The translations under genes and the position numbers were made by a program. A stretch of DNA of 64,000 nucleotides, taken from the NCBI GenBank assembly GCA_943788645.1, contig CALSRC010000005.1, positions 62,001 through 126,000 on the forward strand, in the 5' to 3' direction. The notes beneath the pieces were generated by a model, which was given only the letters and a program-made list of their open reading frames with translations, was not told the DNA's origin and did not search any database. Positions 27,057-34,895 of this stretch are shown here, in pieces (the stretch's first letter is position 1; every line of letters starts with the position of its first letter). This DNA comes from UA16 sp002292325 (GTDB taxonomy: Bacteria > Bacteroidota > Bacteroidia > Flavobacteriales_D > Sanyastnellaceae).

Positions 27057-27823
27057 GTTTTTTTCTGAGCGACAAGTATACACCGAGGACTATTCATGGT
27101 CAAAGGCTTCAACGCATAATCTCCAAAACGATGAATTGTTTGCCAACCCAAGGATTTGAAATGGCGTTCCCAATCCTCAAAGTCCCACGCACGAACGCGC
27201 TCAACGAAATGCTGAAGCCGCCCCTCTGAATCAACATATTGAACGGACTTTTCGATCCAACCGCCAGCAATTCTGCGATGAACCAAAAATGAATAATCCT
27301 CTCGCTCAATTTTTTCTTCTGCAACCAATTTACTTTCAACCCATGGTACATTCAGAAAGTCCAACACGAAAATCCCCTTTTCACCCAGCACATAATCAAT
27401 GCCCTGGAATGTATCCTCCACATCCTGGTCCTTTTCGAAATACCCCATACTCGTGAACATGGAAACGACCGCGGTAAACTCATTTTCGTTGAATAAACGT
27501 TGCAAAGTGCGCATATCCCCCACTTCAAAATGAAGTCGTTCTTTATTGTCATTATTTAGCCGAGCCGTTCGAATGCTGTTTTCACTCAAATCCATTCCTT
27601 TTACATCATGGCCCATTTTGGCTAAGTGAGCAGCATGCCGGCCAATTCCACAACCCAGGTCCAGAATACACTGATTGGGTTCCGATAAAATGACGTTGGA
27701 GATCCGTTCAACAAACTTCTCAGCCTCCTGGTTGTCTCGCTTTTGATAAAGAGAATGATACGCATCGGTGTTAAACCAATGCCTAAACCAATCCGAGTCG
27801 CTTTTCCACAAATCAATCATCAT
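27047..27823 (-). CDS. Class I SAM-dependent methyltransferase
   Basis: A 258-residue Rossmann-fold methyltransferase. Motif I is ILDLGCGIGRHAAHLAKMGHDVKGMDLS, and a post-motif acidic residue and VGDMRTL form the SAM pocket. The FTSMGYFEKDQDVEDTFQGI segment follows the usual beta-4 strand. The C-terminal half is a mixed sheet (HRRIAGGWIEKSVQYV) seen in many small-molecule methyltransferases. Substrate unknown. It is the first gene of the operon with the ZIP transporter, and a TAGGTTTG box lies 10 bases upstream. Confidence 0.88.
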   Translation of the reverse strand: MMIDLWKSDSDWFRHWFNTDAYHSLYQKRDNQEAEKFVERISNVILSEPNQCILDLGCGIGRHAAHLAKMGHDVKGMDLSENSIRTARLNNDNKERLHFEVGDMRTLQRLFNENEFTAVVSMFTSMGYFEKDQDVEDTFQGIDYVLGEKGIFVLDFLNVPWVESKLVAEEKIEREDYSFLVHRRIAGGWIEKSVQYVDSEGRLQHFVERVRAWDFEDWERHFKSLGWQTIHRFGDYALKPLTMNSPRCILVAQKKTCG

Positions 27824-27833
27824 TACTATTCTG

Positions 27834-27841
27834 CAAACCTA
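27834..27841 (-). promoter_or_regulatory. -7 promoter element TAGGTTTG of the methyltransferase operon
   Basis: On the minus strand an exact TAnnTTTG match lies 10 bases before the ATG at 27823. The divergent SiaB-like gene has a related TTATTTTG at 27865-27872, 4 bases before its own ATG. Confidence 0.45.
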
Positions 27842-27876
27842 CTTCGAAATTCGGTCCTTTGATGTTATTTTGAAGC

Positions 27877-28443
27877 ATGTCCAGCCCAGCCCCATCAGAT
27901 TCAGCCCGCTTACCTGGACAACTGCCGGTATCAGCAGATGCAACTGCAAATATGAAATGCGAATTGAATTGGTGTGGTCCGGTGCATGATTCCAGTTCAC
28001 GGTTTATTCTTGAATGGTTGGAAAATCGATTGCATGCGTTGAAGGCTTCCACATTGCAGAAGAAGCGAATCATCCATGTATCCATCGAACTTCTTCAGAA
28101 TTTGCATCATCACTCAGCGAAGCCTCAAGAGAAAATCGTTTTTTCCATCAACCCAGAGAATAGCTCAAAAGATTGGATCATTCAATCGCGCAATCCCATC
28201 AAAGCTGAAGCAAAAAAACCGCTTCAAGAAAGATGGGATGAATTGAAGCGTCTCAACCCAGAAGCCCTGCGCGCTCAGCGATTGAGCCAAATCTCCCAAA
28301 ACGAACGCAGCGACCACGGAGGAGGCGGTGTCGGGCTGCATGAAATATTAAGAAAATCAGAAGGCTGTGCAGAATTGAGTTTCTCACAGTCGAATTCGGA
28401 TGTTATGGCAACTTTCATTGTAAATCTACCTTTATACGCATGA
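27877..28443 (+). CDS. SiaB-family (DUF6272) protein kinase-like protein
   Basis: A 188-residue protein resembling the SiaB kinase of the Pseudomonas SiaABCD signalling module, now grouped as DUF6272. A GHKL-type ATP-binding pattern is visible: the N-box-like HVSIELLQNLHHHS and the glycine-rich GGGGVGLHEILRKSEG lid. SiaB phosphorylates SiaC on a threonine, and the SiaC homologue is encoded immediately after it with a 4-base ATGA overlap. A TTATTTTG box 4 bases before the ATG supports this start. Confidence 0.85.
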   Translation: MSSPAPSDSARLPGQLPVSADATANMKCELNWCGPVHDSSSRFILEWLENRLHALKASTLQKKRIIHVSIELLQNLHHHSAKPQEKIVFSINPENSSKDWIIQSRNPIKAEAKKPLQERWDELKRLNPEALRAQRLSQISQNERSDHGGGGVGLHEILRKSEGCAELSFSQSNSDVMATFIVNLPLYA

Positions 28444-28814
28444 GTCTACTTCAGCTCGAGGGAACACCGAAAACTCCAAAAGTAGAATTTATCGATTCTC
28501 CTTTGTCCTTGGCATTGAGTGGCAGATCGATTCCTGAAAATTCGATTGAGTTTTATAGGCCACTTATGGATTGGATAGACGAATATTTATCCCCGGAAAA
28601 TAGCGGACAGGTAGAAGTTTCAATTCGACTTGAGTACTTCAATACGAGTAGCAGTAAATGCCTCATGGATCTGCTAAAGCGGATTGAAAAGTCCCCTGCC
28701 GATGCAACGATCCTGTGGTACTATGAAGACGAAGACGAAGATATGCTCGAAGCGGGGGAAGATTATGATGCCATCATCGACATTCCTTTTCGACTTATTG
28801 CAACTTCCGCATAG
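28440..28814 (+). CDS. SiaC-family regulatory phosphoprotein (DUF1987)
   Basis: A 124-residue single-domain protein of the DUF1987/SiaC family. The motif EYFNTSSSKCLMDLL contains Thr69, which aligns with the phosphorylated threonine (Thr68) of Pseudomonas SiaC, and the STAS-like helix-strand pattern is preserved. In Pseudomonas, dephosphorylated SiaC activates a diguanylate cyclase. Here no cyclase or SiaA phosphatase is near, so the output is unknown. It ends 4 bases before the convergent ABC transporter gene. Confidence 0.9.
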   Translation: MSLLQLEGTPKTPKVEFIDSPLSLALSGRSIPENSIEFYRPLMDWIDEYLSPENSGQVEVSIRLEYFNTSSSKCLMDLLKRIEKSPADATILWYYEDEDEDMLEAGEDYDAIIDIPFRLIATSA

Positions 28815-28817
28815 CGG

Positions 28818-31727
28818 TCAATCCAACCTTCGGCCCCATCCCCAGCGTTCGGGCAACCGGTTCGCCAAGATAAAATACAAGACCAACGACATTCCCCACA
28901 ACGTAAGGATGTTGAACATTGGTGTTTTGAACGTAAACGATCCGATCTGTTTTTCGGGTGCATAGAACGGTGCGTTCCAAGCTTGCCTTCCCAACGGCAT
29001 TTGATGAATAAACGCAGTTTCTTGAACCAGTCCCCGCGACGAAACCACGACTCGTTTGTTGCGGTCCGTCTGCATGACCCACTCTTGGAGCGCTTCGTTG
29101 TGGTGGGCATCCTTTAACTGTTTCAAATCAACGTTTTCAGCCAAAGCCGTTCTCAATGAATCGCGCTGACCAAAGGCATCCCGATAGACCTGCATAAATT
29201 GAGATCGAAGTTCTTTTTCATTGCCCATGTTACTTGAAGAATAGCCCCAACTTTCTAACTCAAGGCATGCCTTATCCCACTCAATCTGACGTAAATCATT
29301 TGATTTCAAATCACGGTAAGACTGGTACCAAAAGTCCCGTCGCCACGCGGATCGCTCCAACTTATCCTCAATCCGAACGAACGGACGATCGGATTCGTTT
29401 TCACGGGTGAGGTATACCGCTAACGACTCAAAACCCCATCGGGATGCCATCATGTTCCCAATGATGGGCACTCGATCAACTTGGGTGAAAATGGGATTGA
29501 ATCGGTCAAATCGAATGATCGCACCACCAAAAATGATTTGTGGGATAATCAAAAGCGGAATGATGATGTAAATGTTCTTCGCCGATTTCATAGCCGACGA
29601 GAGGTTCAGTCCCAATAAATTCGAAAAACTACTTAAACTGAATAAGGTCAAAAACATCATTCCCAACGCATTGGGTATTTTCAATATCCATACCGCAATC
29701 GATGCGTACAATAAACTTTGAAGTGCACTTATGCCAAGCATCATGCTTGTTTTTGATGCCAAATAGGCATTCCAATCCAACTGCATGAATCGCTCGCGCC
29801 GAAGAGTTGGACGGTCCCGAAAAATCTCTTCGGCACTGAAACTCAGTCCCAGGAACAACGAAACAATGACCGAAATGAAAAGGAACTGGGGCAGGTTCTC
29901 ACTCTCGCGGTATATATATCCTTCACCACCTCCTTGGAATCGGGTGAACAAAGCGAGCAACAACGCCAATCCTGGCGCCTGAAGTAGATTCATCCATACG
30001 TATTGCCGGTTTTTCTTTTTGGCTGTAAAATCCCGTTGCCAAAACACCTTAAACTGCGACCACCATGAAGGGATGCTTCCTTGTTCAGGAAGTTCCACAA
30101 TAGAAATCCCCTCCTCAGATATGGGAGGTTGAATCATGTTGTAATAGTCGTTCCACTCTATTGGAGAAATTCGTCGGTTATCCGTCAGGTGGCCATATTC
30201 ATCGACCATGCAGGATTCAATCGTTTCAAATATTTCTTCCGGATTGATTGTTCCGCATTCATGGCAAACGCTATCTCTCGACTCTACCTGATTGGAAACT
30301 TGTTTGAGGTATCCAAGACACTCCATGGGGTTGCCTTGGTAGACTGGGTAGCCTCCAACATCCATGAGTAAAATCCGATCGAATAATTTAAAAATATCTG
30401 AACTCGGTTGATGAATGACTACAAAAATGATCTTTCCACGAAGCGTCAACTCCTTTAAGATGTCCATGATGTGCTCACTATCCCTGCTCGACAATCCGCT
30501 CGTGGGTTCATCCACAAAAAGCACATCAGGCTCCCGAATCAATTCCAATCCGATGTTCAATCGCTTCCGTTGGCCACCTGATATGGTTTTGTCCATGACT
30601 GAACCGACCCGCAAGTCCCGAATATCCCAAAGACCCAATCGCTTCAATGTGTAATTCACTCGAGCATCAAGCGCTTCTGAAGCTAGATTACCAAGACTCA
30701 ATTGAGCGCTGAATTTGAGGTTTTCCAAAACACTCAATTCACTAATCAAAACATCCTGTTGAGCGATATGACCAATGCTGCCTTTTGTTTTGGCCGCTTC
30801 ATCATAGACGGACCAACCATTCAAATAAACCTGACCAAACGTCGGTTTTTGTGAGCCATTCAAAACATTGAGCAACGTCGACTTTCCGGAACCGCTTGCT
30901 CCCATGATTCCGATTAAATCTCCGGAGCAGGCATCTACCGAAAGCGGCCTTAATGCTTGATCACCGGGATACGAGAAATAATGTGAGAGGTCCACCCCCT
31001 TGAATTCAATCTGACCCAAATCCCCATCACAATCTGAGCATAGCGCTAACACGTCGCTAAAGAACAATGTATGACCTGATGCGTTTTTTAATACGCTTCC
31101 TTGCACCATCGGAGTAGTCGCCAAAGGGACCACTTGATTTCCGTTTAGCCTTAAGTCTTTTCCTTCCAGATTCTTTATGAAAAACAATTCATCTGCAGAC
31201 ACATTGCAGGCGATGACTTGAGATGAAGAATCGTGTGGAAATGGCACTGAAAAAACACATGTTCCAGCAGCATCCTGCATGTTGTCACATTTAACCAATT
31301 GCTTGATGTTCCAAGCATCTTGTTCGCTCAACATCAGAGCCGAGGACACCGAGTTCAAAAAACTATCAGCTTCATCTATCGTACCCGTCGCCTTTGCTAA
31401 TTCAGATAAACGTGCGAACATGATCATCCGATCAGTCGCACCAAGTTCACTTTGAATTTGATCGCATAGGTACAGCAAGCGAACAGACAGCTTAGATCTT
31501 CGCTTCGCAAGCATTCGCTCGTCATTGGTCGCAGGAGATCGTTGATTCAGTTCATCGAGCGCAGCATCATAGTGCTTTAAATATGTTTTGGTTAGCTCAA
31601 ATGAGAGCCGGCCGGACAAGTAACGATCCGCTGCCTGACGACCCAGCATCGCCTCACGGGAACTCCTTCCCGCAGCAAAAACTGCAAAAAGCCGCATAAG
31701 CGCATCCAATATTCCCGTGGTCATCAT
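28818..31727 (-). CDS. ABCG-type ABC transporter, TerB-like domain/ATPase/permease fusion
   Basis: A 969-residue fused half-transporter. The N-terminal ~150 residues are helical and TerB-like (QSELGATDRMIMFARLSELAKATGTIDEADSF). A short strand-rich region follows, then the ABC domain with Walker A GASGSGKST at about residue 275, signature ISGGQRKRL and Walker B VLFVDEPTSGL. A CHECG motif sits near residue 488. Transmembrane helices of an ABC-2 permease run from about 580 to 740, and a last helix lies near 945. This layout is typical of Bacteroidota ABCG-like proteins of unknown substrate. Codons match the neighbours. Confidence 0.88.
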   Translation of the reverse strand: MMTTGILDALMRLFAVFAAGRSSREAMLGRQAADRYLSGRLSFELTKTYLKHYDAALDELNQRSPATNDERMLAKRRSKLSVRLLYLCDQIQSELGATDRMIMFARLSELAKATGTIDEADSFLNSVSSALMLSEQDAWNIKQLVKCDNMQDAAGTCVFSVPFPHDSSSQVIACNVSADELFFIKNLEGKDLRLNGNQVVPLATTPMVQGSVLKNASGHTLFFSDVLALCSDCDGDLGQIEFKGVDLSHYFSYPGDQALRPLSVDACSGDLIGIMGASGSGKSTLLNVLNGSQKPTFGQVYLNGWSVYDEAAKTKGSIGHIAQQDVLISELSVLENLKFSAQLSLGNLASEALDARVNYTLKRLGLWDIRDLRVGSVMDKTISGGQRKRLNIGLELIREPDVLFVDEPTSGLSSRDSEHIMDILKELTLRGKIIFVVIHQPSSDIFKLFDRILLMDVGGYPVYQGNPMECLGYLKQVSNQVESRDSVCHECGTINPEEIFETIESCMVDEYGHLTDNRRISPIEWNDYYNMIQPPISEEGISIVELPEQGSIPSWWSQFKVFWQRDFTAKKKNRQYVWMNLLQAPGLALLLALFTRFQGGGEGYIYRESENLPQFLFISVIVSLFLGLSFSAEEIFRDRPTLRRERFMQLDWNAYLASKTSMMLGISALQSLLYASIAVWILKIPNALGMMFLTLFSLSSFSNLLGLNLSSAMKSAKNIYIIIPLLIIPQIIFGGAIIRFDRFNPIFTQVDRVPIIGNMMASRWGFESLAVYLTRENESDRPFVRIEDKLERSAWRRDFWYQSYRDLKSNDLRQIEWDKACLELESWGYSSSNMGNEKELRSQFMQVYRDAFGQRDSLRTALAENVDLKQLKDAHHNEALQEWVMQTDRNKRVVVSSRGLVQETAFIHQMPLGRQAWNAPFYAPEKQIGSFTFKTPMFNILTLWGMSLVLYFILANRLPERWGWGRRLD

Positions 31728-31782
31728 AAAGATTACATACGAGAAAGAACCTTAAAAGTTGCGATTCAACGAACAAAAAAGG

Positions 31783-33303
31783 TCATTGCTGCCTTTCATA
31801 GCAGCCTTTGTCAGGTATCCCTATGTTCCGAGGGAAACCATCTAAGTCTGTCAGAATACTGAATTGAGACCCGCCGCCATTCCAGAGGGAATTGTTCGAG
31901 GTCAAGTGAAAATCCCGATCAGCATAAGAGGCGAATGGAGGCACATTATCCGTTGTAGTTCCCTCAAGTATAGCCGATGGGAAATCTTCACTTTCTGCAT
32001 CAACAGCGGAATTACGGATGATAGGATTCGAAGGCACGTTCAAAATGCTCACCACCAATTCATCAAAATCGGTTAACGAATAATTATTCCCCCACATGAT
32101 GCAATTGTTGAATTCCGATCCTGCCAACGAGCGAATTTGAATTTGGCCATTTACATCCTCATACCAATCAGTCATGAGCACAGATGGAGATTGCCGCACG
32201 CCCTCCGACCAATAATTCGCAAACGTACAATGGTCGAGCCGATAGCGTCCTCCCAGTGTAAACGCCGCAGTCGATTGACCGCAATCATACAACAAGTTGT
32301 TGTATCCATCGATGGTACCACCTTGCGCAAAAAGGCCATACGCACTCATGTTGTGGATGACCGTGTTGGTGATGTCCAACGCTGCTGATCCAACCGTCCC
32401 GGTTGTATCCACCTGCAATCCAATGGTACCGTTTTTCAATACAGCATAATCCATGGTGCAATCGACACCTCCAAACAACCAAATCCCCCCTCGTTGCGCT
32501 GTGAACTCCTCAATCCCATATTCCGTTTCAAATTGAAAATCAAGTTGAATGCCCCATTGGCCAGGTCGATCCGCATACGATTCTTCCAATCGATCCCCTT
32601 GAAATACGACTTCATTTCCCAAGCTTCCATTCACTTCTAAAGTCGATTGGTATACCAAAATACCGCTTCCATCGTGCACGTGTACCTGCGTACCCTCTTC
32701 AATAGTCAGCTTACAATCTGGCTCAACCTCCACAATACCATAGACCACGTGAGGACGATCCGCCGTCCATACTTCATTGCAAGATGGTAAAGGTGAAATT
32801 TGATCCAAATCGCCATGAAAATAAGCATTTTGTCCCCAGGCAATGAGCTTAACGAATTGATCGGCTCCGTTGGCATTCACCAGGATTTCATCTTCCATGA
32901 TAAACGGGGTGGACGCATCGGTCGGATCAACCGTTACCTCTATGAAAATCCACAGGCTGTCTTCTGCCATGAGCGGCCAATCGGAAACAATCGGTCCCAC
33001 CTCACCGTCGACGTTGATCCGAAAATCCGATTCCGTACCACCAACCAATGAAATTTCGTCGATTCGCACAGCGTCATTGCCCTCATTGTATACTTTCAAA
33101 GGCAATGTAATTGAACCGATGGTGGTGAAAACCGTATCAAAAAGAACGGTATCAGCAGAAAATGACAACCGCAGATTCGGGTTATCCGTGTAAGACACCT
33201 TACCACAACTTCCCAATCCGGCGAACATCAAAATCAGCAGCAACGCCGCCGACCCCATTAGATGTCCCTGATCGAACTTGAAAAAATAACCACTTGTCTT
33301 CAT
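31783..33303 (-). CDS. Lipoprotein with right-handed beta-helix domain
   Basis: A 506-residue protein with lipobox LGSC-G near residue 33, so probably anchored in the outer membrane. An Ig-like beta domain (VFTTIGSITLPLKVYNEGNDAVRI) precedes a parallel beta-helix seen in repeated short strands such as GGIWLFGGVDCTMDYAVLKN, TVIHNMSAYGLFAQGGTIDG and RLDHCTFANYW. Such domains often bind or cleave polysaccharides, but no catalytic residues are recognised, and relatives of unknown function are common in Bacteroidota. The ATG at 33303 is chosen over 33312. Confidence 0.8.
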   Translation of the reverse strand: MKTSGYFFKFDQGHLMGSAALLLILMFAGLGSCGKVSYTDNPNLRLSFSADTVLFDTVFTTIGSITLPLKVYNEGNDAVRIDEISLVGGTESDFRINVDGEVGPIVSDWPLMAEDSLWIFIEVTVDPTDASTPFIMEDEILVNANGADQFVKLIAWGQNAYFHGDLDQISPLPSCNEVWTADRPHVVYGIVEVEPDCKLTIEEGTQVHVHDGSGILVYQSTLEVNGSLGNEVVFQGDRLEESYADRPGQWGIQLDFQFETEYGIEEFTAQRGGIWLFGGVDCTMDYAVLKNGTIGLQVDTTGTVGSAALDITNTVIHNMSAYGLFAQGGTIDGYNNLLYDCGQSTAAFTLGGRYRLDHCTFANYWSEGVRQSPSVLMTDWYEDVNGQIQIRSLAGSEFNNCIMWGNNYSLTDFDELVVSILNVPSNPIIRNSAVDAESEDFPSAILEGTTTDNVPPFASYADRDFHLTSNNSLWNGGGSQFSILTDLDGFPRNIGIPDKGCYERQQ

Positions 33304-33314
33304 GAACCACAAAG

Positions 33315-33977
33315 ATGATGCATATTCATGGTATGAACGTCGACCACGAACAATTCATTGCTCACTTAAAATCACAGGATCCAATCCTTTGCAAATGGGC
33401 CATGGCGCAAGGACCATTCTCGGTTTCGCCCACCCCATTCTCTCCCAAAAGATCCTTTGTTGACCTTTGCAGAGCCATCATTGGCCAGCAATTGAGCACC
33501 AAAGCCGCCGCTACCATCTTTCAACGACTATCGGATTGGGCTTTGACAGATGGTGGTCTTACACCCGCCTTCATTCTCAATTGCACCGTACAAGAAATGC
33601 GGCACGTTGGGGTGAGCCCACAAAAGGCTACCTACCTGCTAGCTTTGAGTCACGCATGGACAGAACAAGCCCGTAGATTTGATTCACTGAACACGCTTCC
33701 TGACGAAGAAGTTATCGCTTCATTGACACAAATCAAGGGCATCGGAATTTGGACTGCCCACATGTTTTTGATATTCACCTTAAACCGTCCTGATGTATTC
33801 GCTCCAGGTGATTTAGGGATTAAAAAAGCCATGGAACGCCTGTACGGCATTTCCATGGCTTCTTCTGAGTCCAAATATGTGACGTACGCACAACGTTGGG
33901 CTCCATATCGCTCTCTGGCTTGCAAGCACCTTTGGAAGGTGCTTGATTCAAATGAATCAGCCGAGGTAACTCTTTAG
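33315..33977 (+). CDS. DNA-3-methyladenine glycosylase (AlkA-like, HhH-GPD)
   Basis: A 220-residue base-excision repair glycosylase. It contains IIGQQLSTKAAATIF, the helix-hairpin-helix LTQIKGIGIWTAHMFLIF with Gly and hydrophobic spacing, and the catalytic aspartate in FAPGDLGIKKAM. It removes alkylated purines from DNA. It lacks the N-terminal domain of E. coli AlkA, as do many shorter homologues. Start choice: 33315 is used, though the ATG at 33333 is equally plausible. The 3' end overlaps rpoD, read from the opposite strand, by 21 bases. Confidence 0.9.
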   Translation: MMHIHGMNVDHEQFIAHLKSQDPILCKWAMAQGPFSVSPTPFSPKRSFVDLCRAIIGQQLSTKAAATIFQRLSDWALTDGGLTPAFILNCTVQEMRHVGVSPQKATYLLALSHAWTEQARRFDSLNTLPDEEVIASLTQIKGIGIWTAHMFLIFTLNRPDVFAPGDLGIKKAMERLYGISMASSESKYVTYAQRWAPYRSLACKHLWKVLDSNESAEVTL

Positions 33978-34826
33978 AATCCGGCTTCGGCTCGTGTGCT
34001 TCAACCGACGAATCGCCTTCTCTTTGATTTGACGCACGCGCTCACGAGTCAAGTCAAATCGCTCACCGATCTCCTCCAACGTCATGGGATGCTCTCCATT
34101 CAAGCCAAAGTAGAGTCGAATTACGTCTCCTTCCCTTGGAGTGAGTGTGCGCAAGGAACGTTCAATCTCCTTTCGAAGCGATTCCGTCATCAAGTCCATA
34201 TCCGGAGATGGCGTATCACCTGTCCGCATTACATCGTACATGTTCGATGACGACTCGTCCCCATCTTTCAAAGGGGCGTCCATGGAAACGTGACGGCCCG
34301 CATTCTTCATGCTTTGCTTCACTTCATCCAACGTCATGTCCAAAGTCTCCGCTAATTCTGCTGCGGTTGGAGGACGTTCAAACTCTTGCTCCAAACGAGC
34401 AAAGGCTTTGTTGATTTTGTTGATGGATCCGATCTTATTCAATGGGAGACGAACAATCCGGCTTTGCTCGGCCAAGGCCTGTAATATGCTTTGACGAATC
34501 CACCAAACGGCATAAGAAATGAACTTAAAACCCCTCGTTTCATCGAACCGCTGTGCAGCCTTGATCAATCCCAGATTGCCTTCATTGATCAAATCAGGCA
34601 AGGACAGGCCTTGGTTTTGATATTGCTTGGACACGGACACTACGAATCGCAAATTGGCCTTCGTCAACTTCTCCAACGCCACTTGATCTCCCTTCTTGAT
34701 GCGACGAGCCAACTCTACCTCCTCCTCTGCAGTAATCAAATCCACCCGACCGATCTCCTGCAAGTATTTGTCAAGGGAGGCGGTTTCACGATTCGTAACC
34801 TGCTTGGTGATTTTTAGTTGCCTCAT
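33957..34826 (-). CDS. rpoD: RNA polymerase primary sigma factor (RpoD/SigA)
   Basis: A 289-residue sigma-70 factor of the short Bacteroidota type without region 1.1. It starts at region 1.2 (DKYLQEIGRVDLITAEEE). Region 2 has the -10-binding DLINEGNLGLIKAAQRFDETRGFKFISYAVWWIRQSI. Region 3 follows, then region 4 with TLEEIGERFDLTRERVRQIKEKAIRRLKH. It recognises the TTG/TAnnTTTG promoters seen elsewhere in this window. Last gene of the accD-rpsO-pnp-rpoD block, 69 bases after pnp. Confidence 0.97.
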   Translation of the reverse strand: MRQLKITKQVTNRETASLDKYLQEIGRVDLITAEEEVELARRIKKGDQVALEKLTKANLRFVVSVSKQYQNQGLSLPDLINEGNLGLIKAAQRFDETRGFKFISYAVWWIRQSILQALAEQSRIVRLPLNKIGSINKINKAFARLEQEFERPPTAAELAETLDMTLDEVKQSMKNAGRHVSMDAPLKDGDESSSNMYDVMRTGDTPSPDMDLMTESLRKEIERSLRTLTPREGDVIRLYFGLNGEHPMTLEEIGERFDLTRERVRQIKEKAIRRLKHTSRSRILKSYLG

Positions 34827-34895
34827 GAATTGAATTGCTTGTTTGTCGTATTAGAGTAAATGCATAAAAACGCCTTTTTGTTGCACCAACGAAAC

